Origin: Chara braunii
Lineage: Eukaryota; Streptophyta; Charophyceae; Charales; Characeae
Assembly: GCA_003427395.1 (NCBI GenBank)
Contig: BFEA01000008.1
Coordinates: 924,402 to 945,461 of the forward strand
DNA length: 21,060 bases
Reading direction: 5' to 3'
A program made the translations under genes and the position numbers. This document shows, in pieces, positions 1-9,225 of this stretch. The notes under the pieces were generated by a model. It was not told where the DNA came from, did no database searches, and worked only from the letters and a program-made list of their open reading frames with translations. Within the stretch, counting starts at the first letter, position 1. The number at the start of each line of letters is the position of its first letter.

Positions 1-481
1 CCCTTGGAGTGGGAAAGCCCGATAACGGGCTGAAGGCGCCTTGTTTGAAGGTGGGTTGCCTCTCCCTCCGAGTAGACTGCTGCCTCCTTCGGATCCTTGG
101 CTGCTTGTGGGGACGGGGCACGTGGGATGAGTGAGTGATGTCGGGGATTGCTCTTCCAGGCGGGACGCGATGGCGGGTCTTGCCGCCTTTATTCGAACCT
201 GGCGAGGGCAAGAACGTGTGGGCAAATTCGCGCGGGAGATTTCCCGTGGCGAGCTTCAGGTGGGAAAGCGACTTGGGAGAAGCCGCGCGAGCGAAACTGT
301 GGTAGGGGGGGGTCGGCCCAGCGGGTCTGGTTCGGGCGCTAGCGCAATTTTACGCAGCGCTGCGTTAGCAACGTTGTGGAAGTTCTTAAATAGTCATTAA
401 GGAAGAAAAGACTGTTGTGAGGGGCGTGACACTGGCTGTCGCGTCCTGGCAGTTCCAGCCAATGAGAAAGATTGTTCAAAA
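1..481. other. Unassigned GC-rich sequence at left edge
   Basis: No gene is recognised. An 89-codon open frame on the + strand (131-400) is Arg/Gly/Ser-rich, resembles no family I know and is expected by chance in GC-rich DNA. Two perfect palindromes lie close together: a 10-bp one at 336-345 and a 14-bp one at 352-365. The stretch could be a remnant of an older insertion or part of an ATM intron. The exon preceding the one at 9226 was looked for here and not found. Confidence 0.4.
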
Positions 482-679
482 GGAGTTTTCCTCGTATATC
501 TTGACGTTAGTCATGGCTGGACCTCAGCAAAAGGTTGAAATCCGTTTTCAACGAGTGCTTGTCCTTCTGGCATAAAGTACGGAGTTTTCCTCGTATATCT
601 TGACGTTAGTCATGGCTGGACCTCAGCAAAAGGTTGAAATCCATTTTCAACGAGTGCTTGTCTTTCTGGCATAAAGTGT
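482..679 (+). repeat. 99-bp tandem duplication (two copies)
   Basis: Two adjacent units, 482-580 and 581-679, are almost identical; by eye they differ at about four positions, including G/A in CCGTTTT versus CCATTTT. Each unit carries a 7-bp inverted repeat (GTTGAAA, five-base loop, TTTCAAC) at 534-552 and 633-651. The high identity points to a recent duplication. No coding potential is evident. The sequence from 680 to 850, up to the LTR, contains nothing I recognise. Confidence 0.9.
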
Positions 680-850
680 GCTTGAGCCTGAAAATTTTTT
701 GAGGTGATACTGTGGCCAGGCTTGTCCAGATTTGTATGACCAAGCCTTTTTCATGCAAAAAATAGTTGGATGGACAAAACCCTTCCAGAAAATTGTGAGC
801 TCAGAGCCTGTCTGCATGATTTTGATTTTGTAACCTATTTGGTAGGGTTC

Positions 851-1436
851 TGCACGTGGGGAAGGCTCTGGACTATGTGGTGGGTTCCACACGTTTAGCC
901 CTGGGCCACTCGTTTTGGCCCAGGCCCACACGTTTTGAGGCAGGCCCGGGTACCTCCANAGAGGTATAAATAAAGAGGCAGCGTCCAGCCATGCATTCAT
1001 TCGCCTGTGAGCCATGCGGAAGAGCTGCCTTGGTATCTTGTGCGTGGAGGTCTGCAGGTGCCCGGAGAGGAAGTGGGATGTGAAGAAGACAGCGGCCATA
1101 GTGAACCAGCGAGGGAGACACCGGTGGCCATAGCTAGGAGGAAGACGACGGCGGCCATAAGCGCCCAGCTGTTGGTGTAGACAGAGTGTACAGAGTGTGA
1201 GTGGCGGTGCAGCGTGGACATTCAGGGTGATCCTCGTACGTGTGTGCATGCGAGAGTGTGGGAAATGAGGCTGGCGGTAGAGACGGTGTTCGGCGGCCAT
1301 AGCCGCAAGTTGTACAGCTGGTTCAGATTGAGTTTAATACAAGTTTATTGTCGTTTCTGAGTTGGAAGAGTTTGATTTTGCCATCGGTTCTCAAGTGTGC
1401 ATGTTGAAAGCAAGTCCAGAGTCGAGTCTGATTGCA
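851..1436 (+). repeat. 5' LTR of the gypsy element
   Basis: A direct repeat of 8356-8970, starting TGCACGTGGGG and ending CTGATTGCA. It lacks 28 bp present in the 3' LTR (after about 897) and contains one N at 959. Most differences from the 3' LTR are C/T or G/A transitions, as expected from decay of methylated cytosines. The U3 part would hold the promoter. The LTR end is fixed by the primer-binding site that follows. Confidence 0.95.
965..972 (+). promoter_or_regulatory. Putative LTR TATA box
   Basis: TATAAATA lies about 115 bp into the 5' LTR and is conserved in the 3' LTR at 8498-8505. It is the only good TATA element in the LTR, so transcription (the start of R) probably begins some 25-35 bp downstream. 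The overlapping AATAAA could also serve as a polyadenylation signal in the 3' LTR. The assignment rests on motif and position only. Confidence 0.6.
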
Positions 1437-1437
1437 T

Positions 1438-1449
1438 TGGTATCGGAGC
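1438..1449 (+). promoter_or_regulatory. Primer-binding site, initiator Met tRNA type
   Basis: TGGTATCGGAGC begins two bases after the LTR end. The common plant PBS complementary to the 3' end of initiator methionine tRNA is TGGTATCAGAGC, so 11 of 12 bases match. The PBS primes minus-strand DNA synthesis, and its position confirms the 5' LTR boundary. Confidence 0.85.
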
Positions 1450-1522
1450 TGGTACCCGTTGTCCATGTCGGCGGAGCTGCAGCAAGTGAAGAAGAAGGTA
1501 GAGGCCGCCATGGCTGAAGCTC

Positions 1523-1525
<3 letters not shown>

Positions 1526-1582
<57 letters not shown>
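1526..1582 (+). repeat. (GA)n microsatellite
   Basis: An uninterrupted AG/GA dinucleotide run of 57 bp within the gypsy leader. It is probably length-variable between element copies. Confidence 0.98.
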
Positions 1583-1585
<3 letters not shown>

Positions 1586-1758
1586 GGGGACGACAACCAT
1601 AGCTGTCAAGCTCGGGGCAAGAGACGACCAGCGAGAAGAAGAGAGACACAGAGAAAAGGAAGGGAGACGAAGTCAACCATAGCTGAGGTGAAGAAAAAGG
1701 TTTTTGACGAGGAAGAAGATCAGCCATAGCCGGGAGGTTGAAGGGTTCACTAGGAGAG

Positions 1759-1904
1759 TTGACCAGTGTTGACCGGACGTTAACCAAGAGTTGACCACGG
1801 GGGTTGACCAAGGGTTGACCAAGGGCGTTGATCGAGCGTTGACCGAAGCTGATCAGGGCGTGGACCAGGAGCGTTGATCTGCGAGTTGACCAAGACCGTT
1901 GACT
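1759..1904 (+). repeat. GTTGACC minisatellite / W-box cluster
   Basis: TTGACC occurs exactly at 1759, 1769, 1791, 1804, 1815, 1839 and 1886, and TTGACT at 1899. One-base variants lie between them (TTAACC 1780, TTGATC 1828 and 1874). Spacing is 10-15 bp, so this is a degenerate minisatellite. TTGAC[C/T] is the core of the plant W-box bound by WRKY factors; a regulatory role is inference only. Confidence 0.8.
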
Positions 1905-2164
1905 GGAGCGAGAAGATACACGGTACCATCTTTCCAAGCCCTGGCCTATCCCTTTACCCGTGGATGTGCACCTCCACCCCGGTACTTGTTGGCGTTGAGT
2001 CTGTCAAGATCAGTCAGTCATATCTCCCTGTCACTACTGTCCAAGTCGCTAGGACTCTGCGTGTGTGGTCATAGAGCCGTGAGTCCAGTCCGAGTAGTGA
2101 GTTAAGTCCCCGTAAGCGGAGTAACCCGTACGGTCTAAGTGTTGAGGTGTGGAATCATTGTTGA

Positions 2165-4117
2165 TTGTGCACTATCACCGTGGTGACCCTCGAATTCGGA
2201 AGTAACACCAACCCCTACAGCGAAGAACAGGAGGAGAAAGTTGCCGCCATTCTACGAGAGGAGGAGGAAAGGATGGAGAAGAGGGAGTTAATAAAGCAGG
2301 CCAAGACGCTGGCCCTGCTGGAAGAACAAGAGGCAAAGAAGAGGCAGATGGAGGAGGAGCTGAAGAAGGAGCAGGAGGAGAAGATGGCGGCTATACAAGA
2401 GGAGGTGGAGAAAGAAGAAGAAGAAGTAGTAGTAGAGGAAGAAGAGCCATTGGAGAGAAGGAGAGGGGAAGCTAGCACAAGCAAAGAAATTGAGATTGCA
2501 AGGATTGCACAAGAGTGGGCCGCACATTTGGAGTTGAGGGAAGATAGGGAGGCCGAGATGGCCATCCCCCAGGAAGAGAGAAGCAGCAAGGAGGCAGATT
2601 GAGACAGAAAGGGACCCGGTGAGGAGAAAGGCGAAGGAAGAACAGCAAATGGCATGGAGATACAGGCTGTCCAAAGATAGGGTAAGACGATTGGAAGCGG
2701 CGGAAAAGGCAGAGAAGGATCTGAAAGTGGCGAAGACTAATGTGGGAAAAATCAGGGAAGAGACTGAGATGGCTACGAAGCTCAATACCCTGACTCAGAG
2801 CGTACAATCTTTACTAATTGCACACCACGAACAAGCGCACTATATTCGCAGTTTAGAAGTAAAGGCAGATGCAATGCGCGGTAGGTTCAAAGATTTTGCG
2901 AGTGACATGATGAAATACTTATTGGCCGAAGTCCACAATGCAATTACTAAGACCCGAGAGTTCTGTACTGGCGCCATTGAAGGCGCCAAGTTAGCGACTC
3001 CTAAGGAAGAGGAGCCGGCCCACCACGCCGTGAGAAAGTCAAGGTCCGTTTTCCCGAACCCTTCAGTGGAAAGAAGGGTGAGGATTTCGATAACTGGGAG
3101 GCCAATGTGCACTCCTACTTGTACTTACAGGGAGTCAGGCCTGAGGACCACGTTTTGGTGGCCTTCCAGGCCCTTCGAGACGAGGCGACTAGCTTTGCTA
3201 GGTGGCTAGCCCACTCTGCGAACTGTGATAATGATATGGTGACGTATTCGAGACTGACACCTCTCTCTTAGTTCCAGAAATCGCTCAGGGAGCGATTCTT
3301 AGATGTGACGCGGGGCCTCAAAGCCCTCGACAAACTCCAAATGATACACACTCACCTGTGGAAGAGTGTTCACGCCCTCAAGTCCGCCATGGATGAACTG
3401 ATTGCGGTCCCTGGGCATGGAGTAACCGATGCCCAACTTCTTATCCTCTTCTATCGCGTCCTTCCTGAGAACATTCAGGGACATTTCTTCGAGAAGAAGA
3501 ACCAGCAGGGCATGACTTACGACACTCTTAGTCGGGAGATAGTTGCATTTGTCGCCCAAGCATCGCCAGTTACCACGTCCTGGCACAAAGATCTGTCAAA
3601 GGGAAAAACGTGGAAGGGACGCACCATCTCGGGCCATAGTTTGATATTAACAATGGAGGAAGGTGGTGTCGACGAGGTTTCCTACTCTAACATCGAGTGG
3701 GGACTAGAGGAGGAGGAGAACAACGGCGCAGGCCAGGGGAGAACCTACGTTGTTGTTGCAGCCGGAGGGAGGCCGCAAGGAGGACAAAGGTTCGGCCAGA
3801 ATGGTCGGGCCCTGGGTGGTCGAGGACAGGCCAGCCAGGGGGTTGGCGACAATGGCAACCGCCAAGCGGGAGGAAGGGGAGGTCTTCTGTCTAATCGTCC
3901 GCGTTTTAGTCAGCCACCTCCCTGTCAAGGATGGTGGCACCCCGGCCAGCCCGAGGGCCGACCTTGGGAAGATCTGGGCATAAAGAAAAAGGTATGGCAA
4001 GAATGCATCAATAGTTCTTAGTGCGTGTTCTACGGGGACCCAGGTCATATCATCAAAATTTGTCCCAAGTATAGGGACTGTGCTGCGTCTGGGGCAGCAA
4101 AAGACAGCCGCCGGTAG
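2165..4117 (+). pseudogene. gag (capsid) of the gypsy element, broken
   Basis: The structural protein that would package the element RNA. The N-terminal half is a highly charged Glu/Lys/Arg coiled-coil (2165-2600), continuing in another frame (2590-3035). The capsid-like Retrotrans_gag region follows in a third frame from 3035, with the motifs FDNWEANVHSYLYLQGV and DEATSFARWL. That frame has TAG stops at 3269-3271 and 4019-4021. A Gly/Arg/Gln-rich basic tail (about 3720-3960) comes next. After the second TAG, the same frame encodes CVFYGDPGHIIKIC, a CCHC zinc knuckle in which the second Cys is Tyr, and ends at 4115-4117. The start at 2165 is the first ATG of the frame. At least two frameshifts and two stops make this a clear pseudogene. 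Confidence 0.85.
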
Positions 4118-4321
4118 GGGTTGCAACTGCCCCTACCCCAGGAGAATGTGGATCTGAGTGTGCTCGCAAAGTAGTCTCCCACTCCACATACCTCCATGGC
4201 AGATGTTGCAGGCTGGCGTCTAGTAGGTTGTCCAAAGACTCTTTGTGTTAGAGTCTCTCTAGACGTTTCCCTCACAGGCTTAGCCAAGGATTTAAGAGAG
4301 AGGAGTTAAGCCTAGGCATAG

Positions 4322-5123
4322 ATGAAGAAGGATAGTAAAGGACAGCTTATCCCCACAGATGTAGAATTTTTTAGAGCTAGAGTAGGTGCCCTAATAGACA
4401 GTGGGGCGACTAGGAGTTATATCAGTCGCAAAGCGCTGAAGAAGTTAAACCACCAGTACCTTCGTCAGTTCAAAAATACTCGGCCTTCGACCTTTCAGAA
4501 GGCCGAAACGAAACGGCTACCGCCGATCAGATTGATTAACATCGGGCTCGGCCTCCTGAAAGTTCGGGTACTGGCCAGGACTTGTTGAAACCGGATGCCA
4601 AAGGTACTAGTGGTTTAAAGCTAAATCTTAAAGTCCAACGTTTAGAGGAACCCGTAGTCAGCATCCTTGCAGACAATAGCAGGATGCGTGTTGAAGAGTA
4701 TGTTGAGGGGTCCATGCCTACTTTTGCCTAGAGAAATTTGGGAAGGTAGAGAAGGTACTGCACTCCTTGACCCTCCTCGTGGAAGAGAGTCTCCCATTTG
4801 ACATTGTTCTAGGTACGGCTTGGGGAGAGGCAGCAGGAGCCACACTGCACCTTAGAGAGCACGAGTGTAGGCTCCCTAGTGCGTCTAGCGAAGTCAAGCA
4901 AGTCCGCCTATTCCATGAGTCGGGGTTAGATAATCCCCACGCCCATTGCTGCCTCAGCGGTCCTGCATTCGCCAAACTTGTGCGAAAGGAGCAGCTCAAA
5001 GAGCAGGTGTTCGTAGCCTATGTTACGTCGATTTCTGATCAGCCAAAGGAAGAGGAAAAGATCCATCCTTCTATCGCCAGTTTGCTGGAAGAGTATAAGG
5101 ACTTGTCTGAAGCACCTTCATGA
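4322..5123 (+). pseudogene. Aspartic protease domain and linker of pol, broken
   Basis: The protease that would cleave the polyprotein. The active-site motif DSGATRSYIS begins at residue 26 of the first open piece (4322-4588), giving the D-S/T-G-A core of retroviral-type aspartic proteases. The frame then ends. About 180 bp later a second piece (4767-5123) carries the C-terminal protease strand LPFDIVLGTAWGEAAGATL and the linker toward reverse transcriptase. The gap 4589-4766 is frame-broken with several stops. The 200 bp before 4322 contain only decayed sequence. No substrate or cleavage site can be assigned. Confidence 0.8.
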
Positions 5124-5827
5124 GTAGTGCCCAGACCAATCCAGAATCTGGCAGTAGAACGCCTAAGGGGGCAGTCTACAGGATGTCTCCGAAGGAGTTA
5201 GAGGAGCTTCGCAGACAATTAGATGAGCTCCTAGAAAAGGATGGATCAGGCCTAGTTCGTCACCATTTGGCGCACCTGTTCTGTTTGTCCCAAAGGAGGA
5301 GGGAGAGCTTCGCATGTGTATAGACTATAGGGGACTGAATGCCATCACAATTACGAACGCAGAGTCATTGCCACATATAGATGACTTGTTAGATCGCGTG
5401 CAGGGATGCAAGTATTTCTCAAAGATAGATCGGAAATCAAGATATCATCAGATAGAAGTGCACCCTGACGATCAGTATAAGACGGCGTCCAGGACGAGGT
5501 ATGGGCATTACGAGTTCATAGTGATGTCGTTTGGACTTACTAATGCACCGGCTACATTTCAGCGTTGTATGAACGACTTGTTTAGACCGTGGTTAGGTAG
5601 ATTCGTCGTAGTTTATTTAGACGATATCTTAGTATTCAGCAAGACCCGCGCTGAACATGAGGGCCATCTGCGACAGATTCTAAGCAAGCTTAGAGAGTCT
5701 CAACTTCAAGATTAACCTGAAGAAGTGCGGATGGGCCAAGACAAAGGTCCTCTACCTCTACCTAGGCCATGTACTAGACGGTGATGGTATTCGGCCTGAG
5801 GACAACAAGATTGCATCCATTAGAGAC
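5120..5827 (+). pseudogene. Reverse transcriptase domain of pol, frameshifted
   Basis: RNA-dependent DNA polymerase of the Ty3/gypsy class. A first piece (5120 to about 5235) holds the family motif YRMSPKELEELRRQLDELL; one base appears lost near 5238, and the frame that follows runs to 5715. Visible motifs are MCIDYRGLNAI at 5314, KIDRKSRYHQIEV with its catalytic Asp but Leu and Gly replaced by Arg, FGLTNAPATFQ, and YLDDILVFSK with the Tyr-X-Asp-Asp site at 5614-5625. A second frameshift near 5700 moves the frame to the segment with GHVLDGDGIRPED. A six-base duplication (CTCTAC at 5750-5755 and 5756-5761) inserts two residues there. The catalytic aspartates persist although the frame is lost. 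Confidence 0.9.
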
Positions 5828-5830
5828 TAA

Positions 5831-6705
5831 CCAACTCCTAAAACGCTGACAAAGTTGCGCTCATTCTTAGGACTGGCTAACTACTATAGGAAGTTCGTAA
5901 GGAACTTCTCCACGATCGCTGCTCCCCTTCGTAGATTACTGAAGAAGGAGACTATCTGGAAGTGGGACCAGGATTGTACGTCAGCCTTCAAGAAATTGAA
6001 GAAGGCCTTAATAGAATACCCTGTCCTCGAAGTTGCTGATCCATCATTACCCTTTGTTGTTACTACAGACGCTAGTAAGTATGGCATAGGTGCCGTTTTG
6101 CAGCAAGATGACGGCCACGGTTATAGACCCGTAAAGTTCATGTCAGCTAGGCTGCCCTCGGAAAAGGTAGCAGAATCGACATATGAGAGGGAACTCTACG
6201 CTCTCAGGCAGGCCTTAGATCACTGGAAACACTATCTGCTTGGGAGGCACTTCAAGGTATATTTTGATCACGAGACTCTTAGATGGTTAAAGACAGAGGC
6301 CAAGATGACGCCCAAGTTGACTGGATGGCCTGCTGAGATAGATCAGCTTGACTTTGAGTTAAAGCCTGTGAAAGGAAAGGACAACGTGGTAGCCGATGCT
6401 CTGAGTAGGAGAGCTGATTACTTCGGCGCGATAGTGCACTATCTAGACATAGGGGCCGACCTGCAGCAAAAGATAAGGGATGCATGTGCTCAGGACCCGA
6501 TCTACAATGAATTGATGAAGAGGGTAAGGGGAGCCCCAGATAGCGAGCCGTACTACCGAACCACAAACAAGCTACTGTTTGAGAAGACCAATGTCATTGA
6601 CACACTATGCGCCCCCAATAGCGAAGAGATCCGTAGCCTGATCTTAGGGGAATGCCACGGTACAGAAGGGCACTTCGGATGGCAAAAGACTCATGATGTC
6701 ATATA
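5831..6705 (+). pseudogene. RNase H domain and connection of pol
   Basis: This domain degrades the RNA strand of the RNA-DNA hybrid. A TAA stop at 5828-5830 interrupts the frame where the family has Trp-Pro-Thr-Pro; after it the frame is open to 6772. RSFLGLANYYRKFVRNFS begins one residue after the Met at 5855. Counting from that Met, the RNase H acidic residues are Asp72 (TTDASKYGIGAVL), Glu113 (YERELYALRQAL), Asp138 (FDHETLRWL) and Asp181 (VADALSRR). Homology to pol in this frame ends near 6705, where the integrase zinc region shifts frame. The catalytic set appears intact, so this is the best-preserved part of the element. Confidence 0.9.
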
Positions 6706-7937
6706 CGTGGCCAGGCATGAAAGCAGATTGCATAGAGTATGTGCGCACCTGCAAGGTATGTCAGCGGAATAAAACTACAACCAGAGCCCTGCTAGGTCTT
6801 ATGAGACCCTTGCCTATTCCGTCAGGACCTGGAGATTCAGTTTCCATTGACTTCATGAATACTGGGGTCAAGAGTAGGCATGACAAGACTCAAGTCATGG
6901 TCATAGTAGCTAGGTTTAGCAAGTATGCAGTATTTGTTCCCCTGCCTTCAGAGGCACGTACAAACTTAGTCATTAGTAAGTTTTTCGACTTCTGGGTAAG
7001 TGAGCATGGTATGCCGCTGTCCATAGTTAGTGATAGGTACACGCGGTTTACTAGTCAGAATTGGCAGGATCTTATGAAAGTTTATGGGTCTAAGTTGTTG
7101 ATGTCGTCAAGACAAGACCCAGAGACTAATGGTCAGATAGAGCAGATGAATAAGATCTTGCATCAACTACTTAGAATGTATATTAGACCAGATCAGATAA
7201 ACTGGGATGGGATGCTTCCCAAAGTAGCAATTGCCTACAATAACAGTGTTCATCTAGCTACCTGCAGGACTCCTAACGATCTACATAAGTCCTTTAGACC
7301 AAGGCGGCCATTTGAGGGACTAAACCGGGACCAGATACACAGACTACCACCCGACACACGAGAGTTTGCGTTACAGCATGAGCAGACAGTCGCTAAGGTC
7401 ATAGACAATCTGAGAAAGGCCCAGCATCGGATGATAGAGGAAGCTAACAAGCACCACCAACCTTCACAATTTCAGGTAGGCGATCTAGTCTGGGTCAAGT
7501 CAAAGGAGTTCGCACCTGAGGAAAACATCTCGCAGAAGCTCTTACCTGCGTATAGAGAACCGTGGTCTGTCCTAGAAGTCAAAGGAGGAGAGGACGGCCT
7601 GTCATATACTATAGAGATTCCAGCACACCTCCACACGTACCCAGTCTTCCATGCATCTAAGTTGTTACCCTGCACCACATCTGACAGATTCCCTTCTAGG
7701 AGATTGATGATTCCGCTAGACATGGATGGTGCATATGATATAGATGACATAGTGGAAGAGGACATGTTTAGGACAGGAGGTCGAGGTCGTCCCTAGAAGC
7801 AGTATAAAGTTCGGTTCGCATACCAGGAACCCGAGGACGACGGATGGTTCACAAGAACAAAGCTTTTGGAAACCGCTCCCGACGTAGTACACGCCTATGA
7901 GAGGGAAAGAAAGGGCAAAGGTCCTGCCTTGAGTTAG
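6640..7937 (+). pseudogene. Integrase with chromodomain-like tail, broken
   Basis: The enzyme that would insert the cDNA. The HHCC zinc region is split by a frameshift near 6705: the two His (CHGTEGHFG) are in one frame and CKVC is in the next. The core has the DDE triad: Asp in SIDFMNTG, Asp in VSDRYTRFTS and Glu in NGQIEQMN, with 35 residues between the last two, the canonical DD35E spacing. The basic C-terminal domain includes FQVGDLVWVKSK and YPVFHASKLLP. A TAG at 7794-7796 cuts the frame. It would otherwise continue through YKVRFAYQEPEDDGWFTRTK to the stop at 7935-7937, a chromodomain-like tail of the kind that steers many plant gypsy elements to chromatin. Confidence 0.9.
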
Positions 7938-8017
7938 GGTGTTCTCGAAGGACCTCGAATTTAGGACGGCGGGAGTGAAATGGTTTCACCCAGTTGACCT
8001 GACATTGTAGTCACAGA

Positions 8018-8200
8018 GATTCGATCCCTAGACCTGTGCCACAACCCTGTACATTAATCCCGTGTGCTGAGTGAGATTCGATCCCTAGACGTACCCTATA
8101 CCTGTACATAGACCCTGTGTGCTGAGTAGGATTCGATCCCTAGACCTGGTCCACATCCCAGATTAGTCTGTAGTTTGGGCAGTAGGACTTGATCCCTAGG
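8018..8200 (+). repeat. About 56-bp tandem array inside the element
   Basis: GATTCGATCCCTAGAC occurs at 8018, 8075 and 8130, with a diverged copy at 8186, giving periods of 57, 55 and 56 bp. The sequence between copies is also related (CTGTACAT, GTGTGCTGAGT). It lies between the end of integrase and the polypurine tract. It is non-coding; the region 7938-8355 holds nothing else I recognise. Confidence 0.85.
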
Positions 8201-8343
8201 TCTGTAGATTAGCAGCTAGGTCTGTTACCGATAGGCTTAGGAAGTCTGTTCTAGAAGTCTCTACGAAGTCTGTTGAGGGCTGAAATCTGTCTGTAGGTCT
8301 GTATAGGCTAGAAGGTCGTAGGACAGTCCAGCCAGCAAGTACC

Positions 8344-8355
8344 AAGGGTAGGGGC
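8344..8355 (+). promoter_or_regulatory. Polypurine tract
   Basis: AAGGGTAGGGG followed by a single C directly abuts the 3' LTR start. It would prime plus-strand DNA synthesis. It is interrupted by one T, so it is either degenerate or a tolerant version. Confidence 0.7.
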
Positions 8356-8970
8356 TGCACGTGGGGAAGGTTCTGGACTACGTGGTGGGTTCCACATGTT
8401 TTGGCCCAGAAGGCCAAACGTCTGGAAGCTTCCCTGGGCCACTCGTTTTGGCCCAGGCCCGCACGTTTTGAGGCAGGCCCGGGTACCTCCGAAGATGTAT
8501 AAATAAAGAGGCAGCGTCCAGCCATGCATTCATTCGCCTGTGAGCCATGCGGAAGAGCTGCCTTGGTATCTTGTGCGCGGAGGTCTGCAGGTGCCCGGAG
8601 AGGAAGTGGGCTGTGAAGAAGACAGCGGCCATAGTGCACCAGCGAGGGAGACCGGCGGCCGTAGCTAGGAGGAGGAAGACGACGGCGGCCATAGCCACCC
8701 AGCTGTTGGTGTAGACAGAGTGTACAGAGTGTGAATGGCTGTGCAGCGTGGACATTCAGGGTGATCCTCGTACATGTGTGCATGCGAGAGTGTGGGAAGT
8801 GAGGCTGGTGGTAGAGACGGTGTTCGGCGACCATAGCCGCAAGTTGTACAGCTGGTTCAGATTGAGTTTAATACAAGTTTATTGTTGTTTCTGAGTTGGA
8901 AGAGTTTGATTTTGCCATCGGTTCTCAAGTGTGCATGTTGAAAGCAAGTCCAGAGTCGAGTCTGATTGCA
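8356..8970 (+). repeat. 3' LTR of the gypsy element
   Basis: A 615-bp direct copy of 851-1436, with the same TG and CA ends. It keeps a 28-bp segment missing from the 5' LTR; this lies in a GGCC-rich stretch containing the short inverted repeat TGGCC-CAGAA-GGCCA. The TATA-like TATAAATA is at 8498-8505. Open frames on the minus strand across both LTRs are mirror images of each other and not genes. Confidence 0.95.
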
Positions 8971-9225
8971 CTATGGTGGTCATGCATTCTTTTCTTTTTC
9001 TTATTGGGTTGTGCAGTTGCGCTCATGTATTCAGTGACCATTTCATGTGCTTTTGGATCAAAGCTGTAAATATTTGCTCATAATCAACAGGGGAAGCAAA
9101 GGAAAAGTTAGTGGTTGTCTGGCAGATGGTAATACGTTTTCTGTACGCAGAGTGTGGGAGGATTAATTAATAATTATTAATTATTAATTAACACATTTCA
9201 CAGCTGTCTATGTTTTTCTGTTCAG
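8971..9225 (+). other. End of the ATM intron upstream of exon A
   Basis: Intron-like sequence between the 3' LTR and the exon at 9226. It contains an AT-rich near-palindrome at 9163-9191 made of TTAATTA units. It ends in a pyrimidine-rich stretch, TGTTTTTCTGTTCAG, which is a good 3' splice site. No coding sequence is seen. Confidence 0.6.

Larger units (their letters stand above)
1450..2164 (+). other. Retrotransposon leader between PBS and gag
   Basis: About 0.7 kb of non-coding leader. It contains the GA microsatellite, repeated CCATAGC motifs also found in the LTR, a cluster of GTTGACC repeats, and a T/C-containing stretch before gag. Minus-strand open frames here are Ser/Leu runs created by the GA repeat and are not genes. 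A packaging signal may lie here, but none can be recognised. Confidence 0.6.
851..8970 (+). mobile_element. Ty3/gypsy LTR retrotransposon, near full length, inactive
   Basis: The 8.1-kb element has two LTRs (586 and 615 bp, each starting TG and ending CA), a tRNA-iMet-type primer-binding site one base after the 5' LTR, a leader, and gag-PR-RT-RNaseH-IN in Ty3/gypsy order, since integrase follows RNase H. A polypurine tract precedes the 3' LTR. The LTRs differ at roughly 20 positions by eye, about 3-4%, plus a 28-bp indel, so the insertion is not recent. The coding region needs at least five frameshifts and has several in-frame stops, so it cannot make its proteins. The five bases flanking the two ends (GGTTC and CTATG) do not match, so no target-site duplication is visible. 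It lies in the same orientation as the ATM exons downstream. Confidence 0.95.

Noticed and set aside
647-1300. 217-codon minus-strand frame over the 5' LTR, with a mirror at 8196-8834
   Set aside because: It crosses an N, repeats in both LTRs, ignores the LTR boundary and has no family resemblance. It is the antisense shadow of LTR sequence.
1323-1937. 204-codon minus-strand frame rich in Ser/Leu
   Set aside because: The Ser/Leu run is only the GA microsatellite translated; the rest is LTR and leader.
2215-2785. Minus-strand frames opposite gag
   Set aside because: They are complements of the Glu/Lys-rich gag coil, giving Ser/Leu/Phe runs. No independent evidence.
8018-8145. tRNA-like or pol III gene suggested by GATTCGATCCC
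   Set aside because: No cloverleaf, no spaced A-box and no T-run terminator; it is part of a tandem array.
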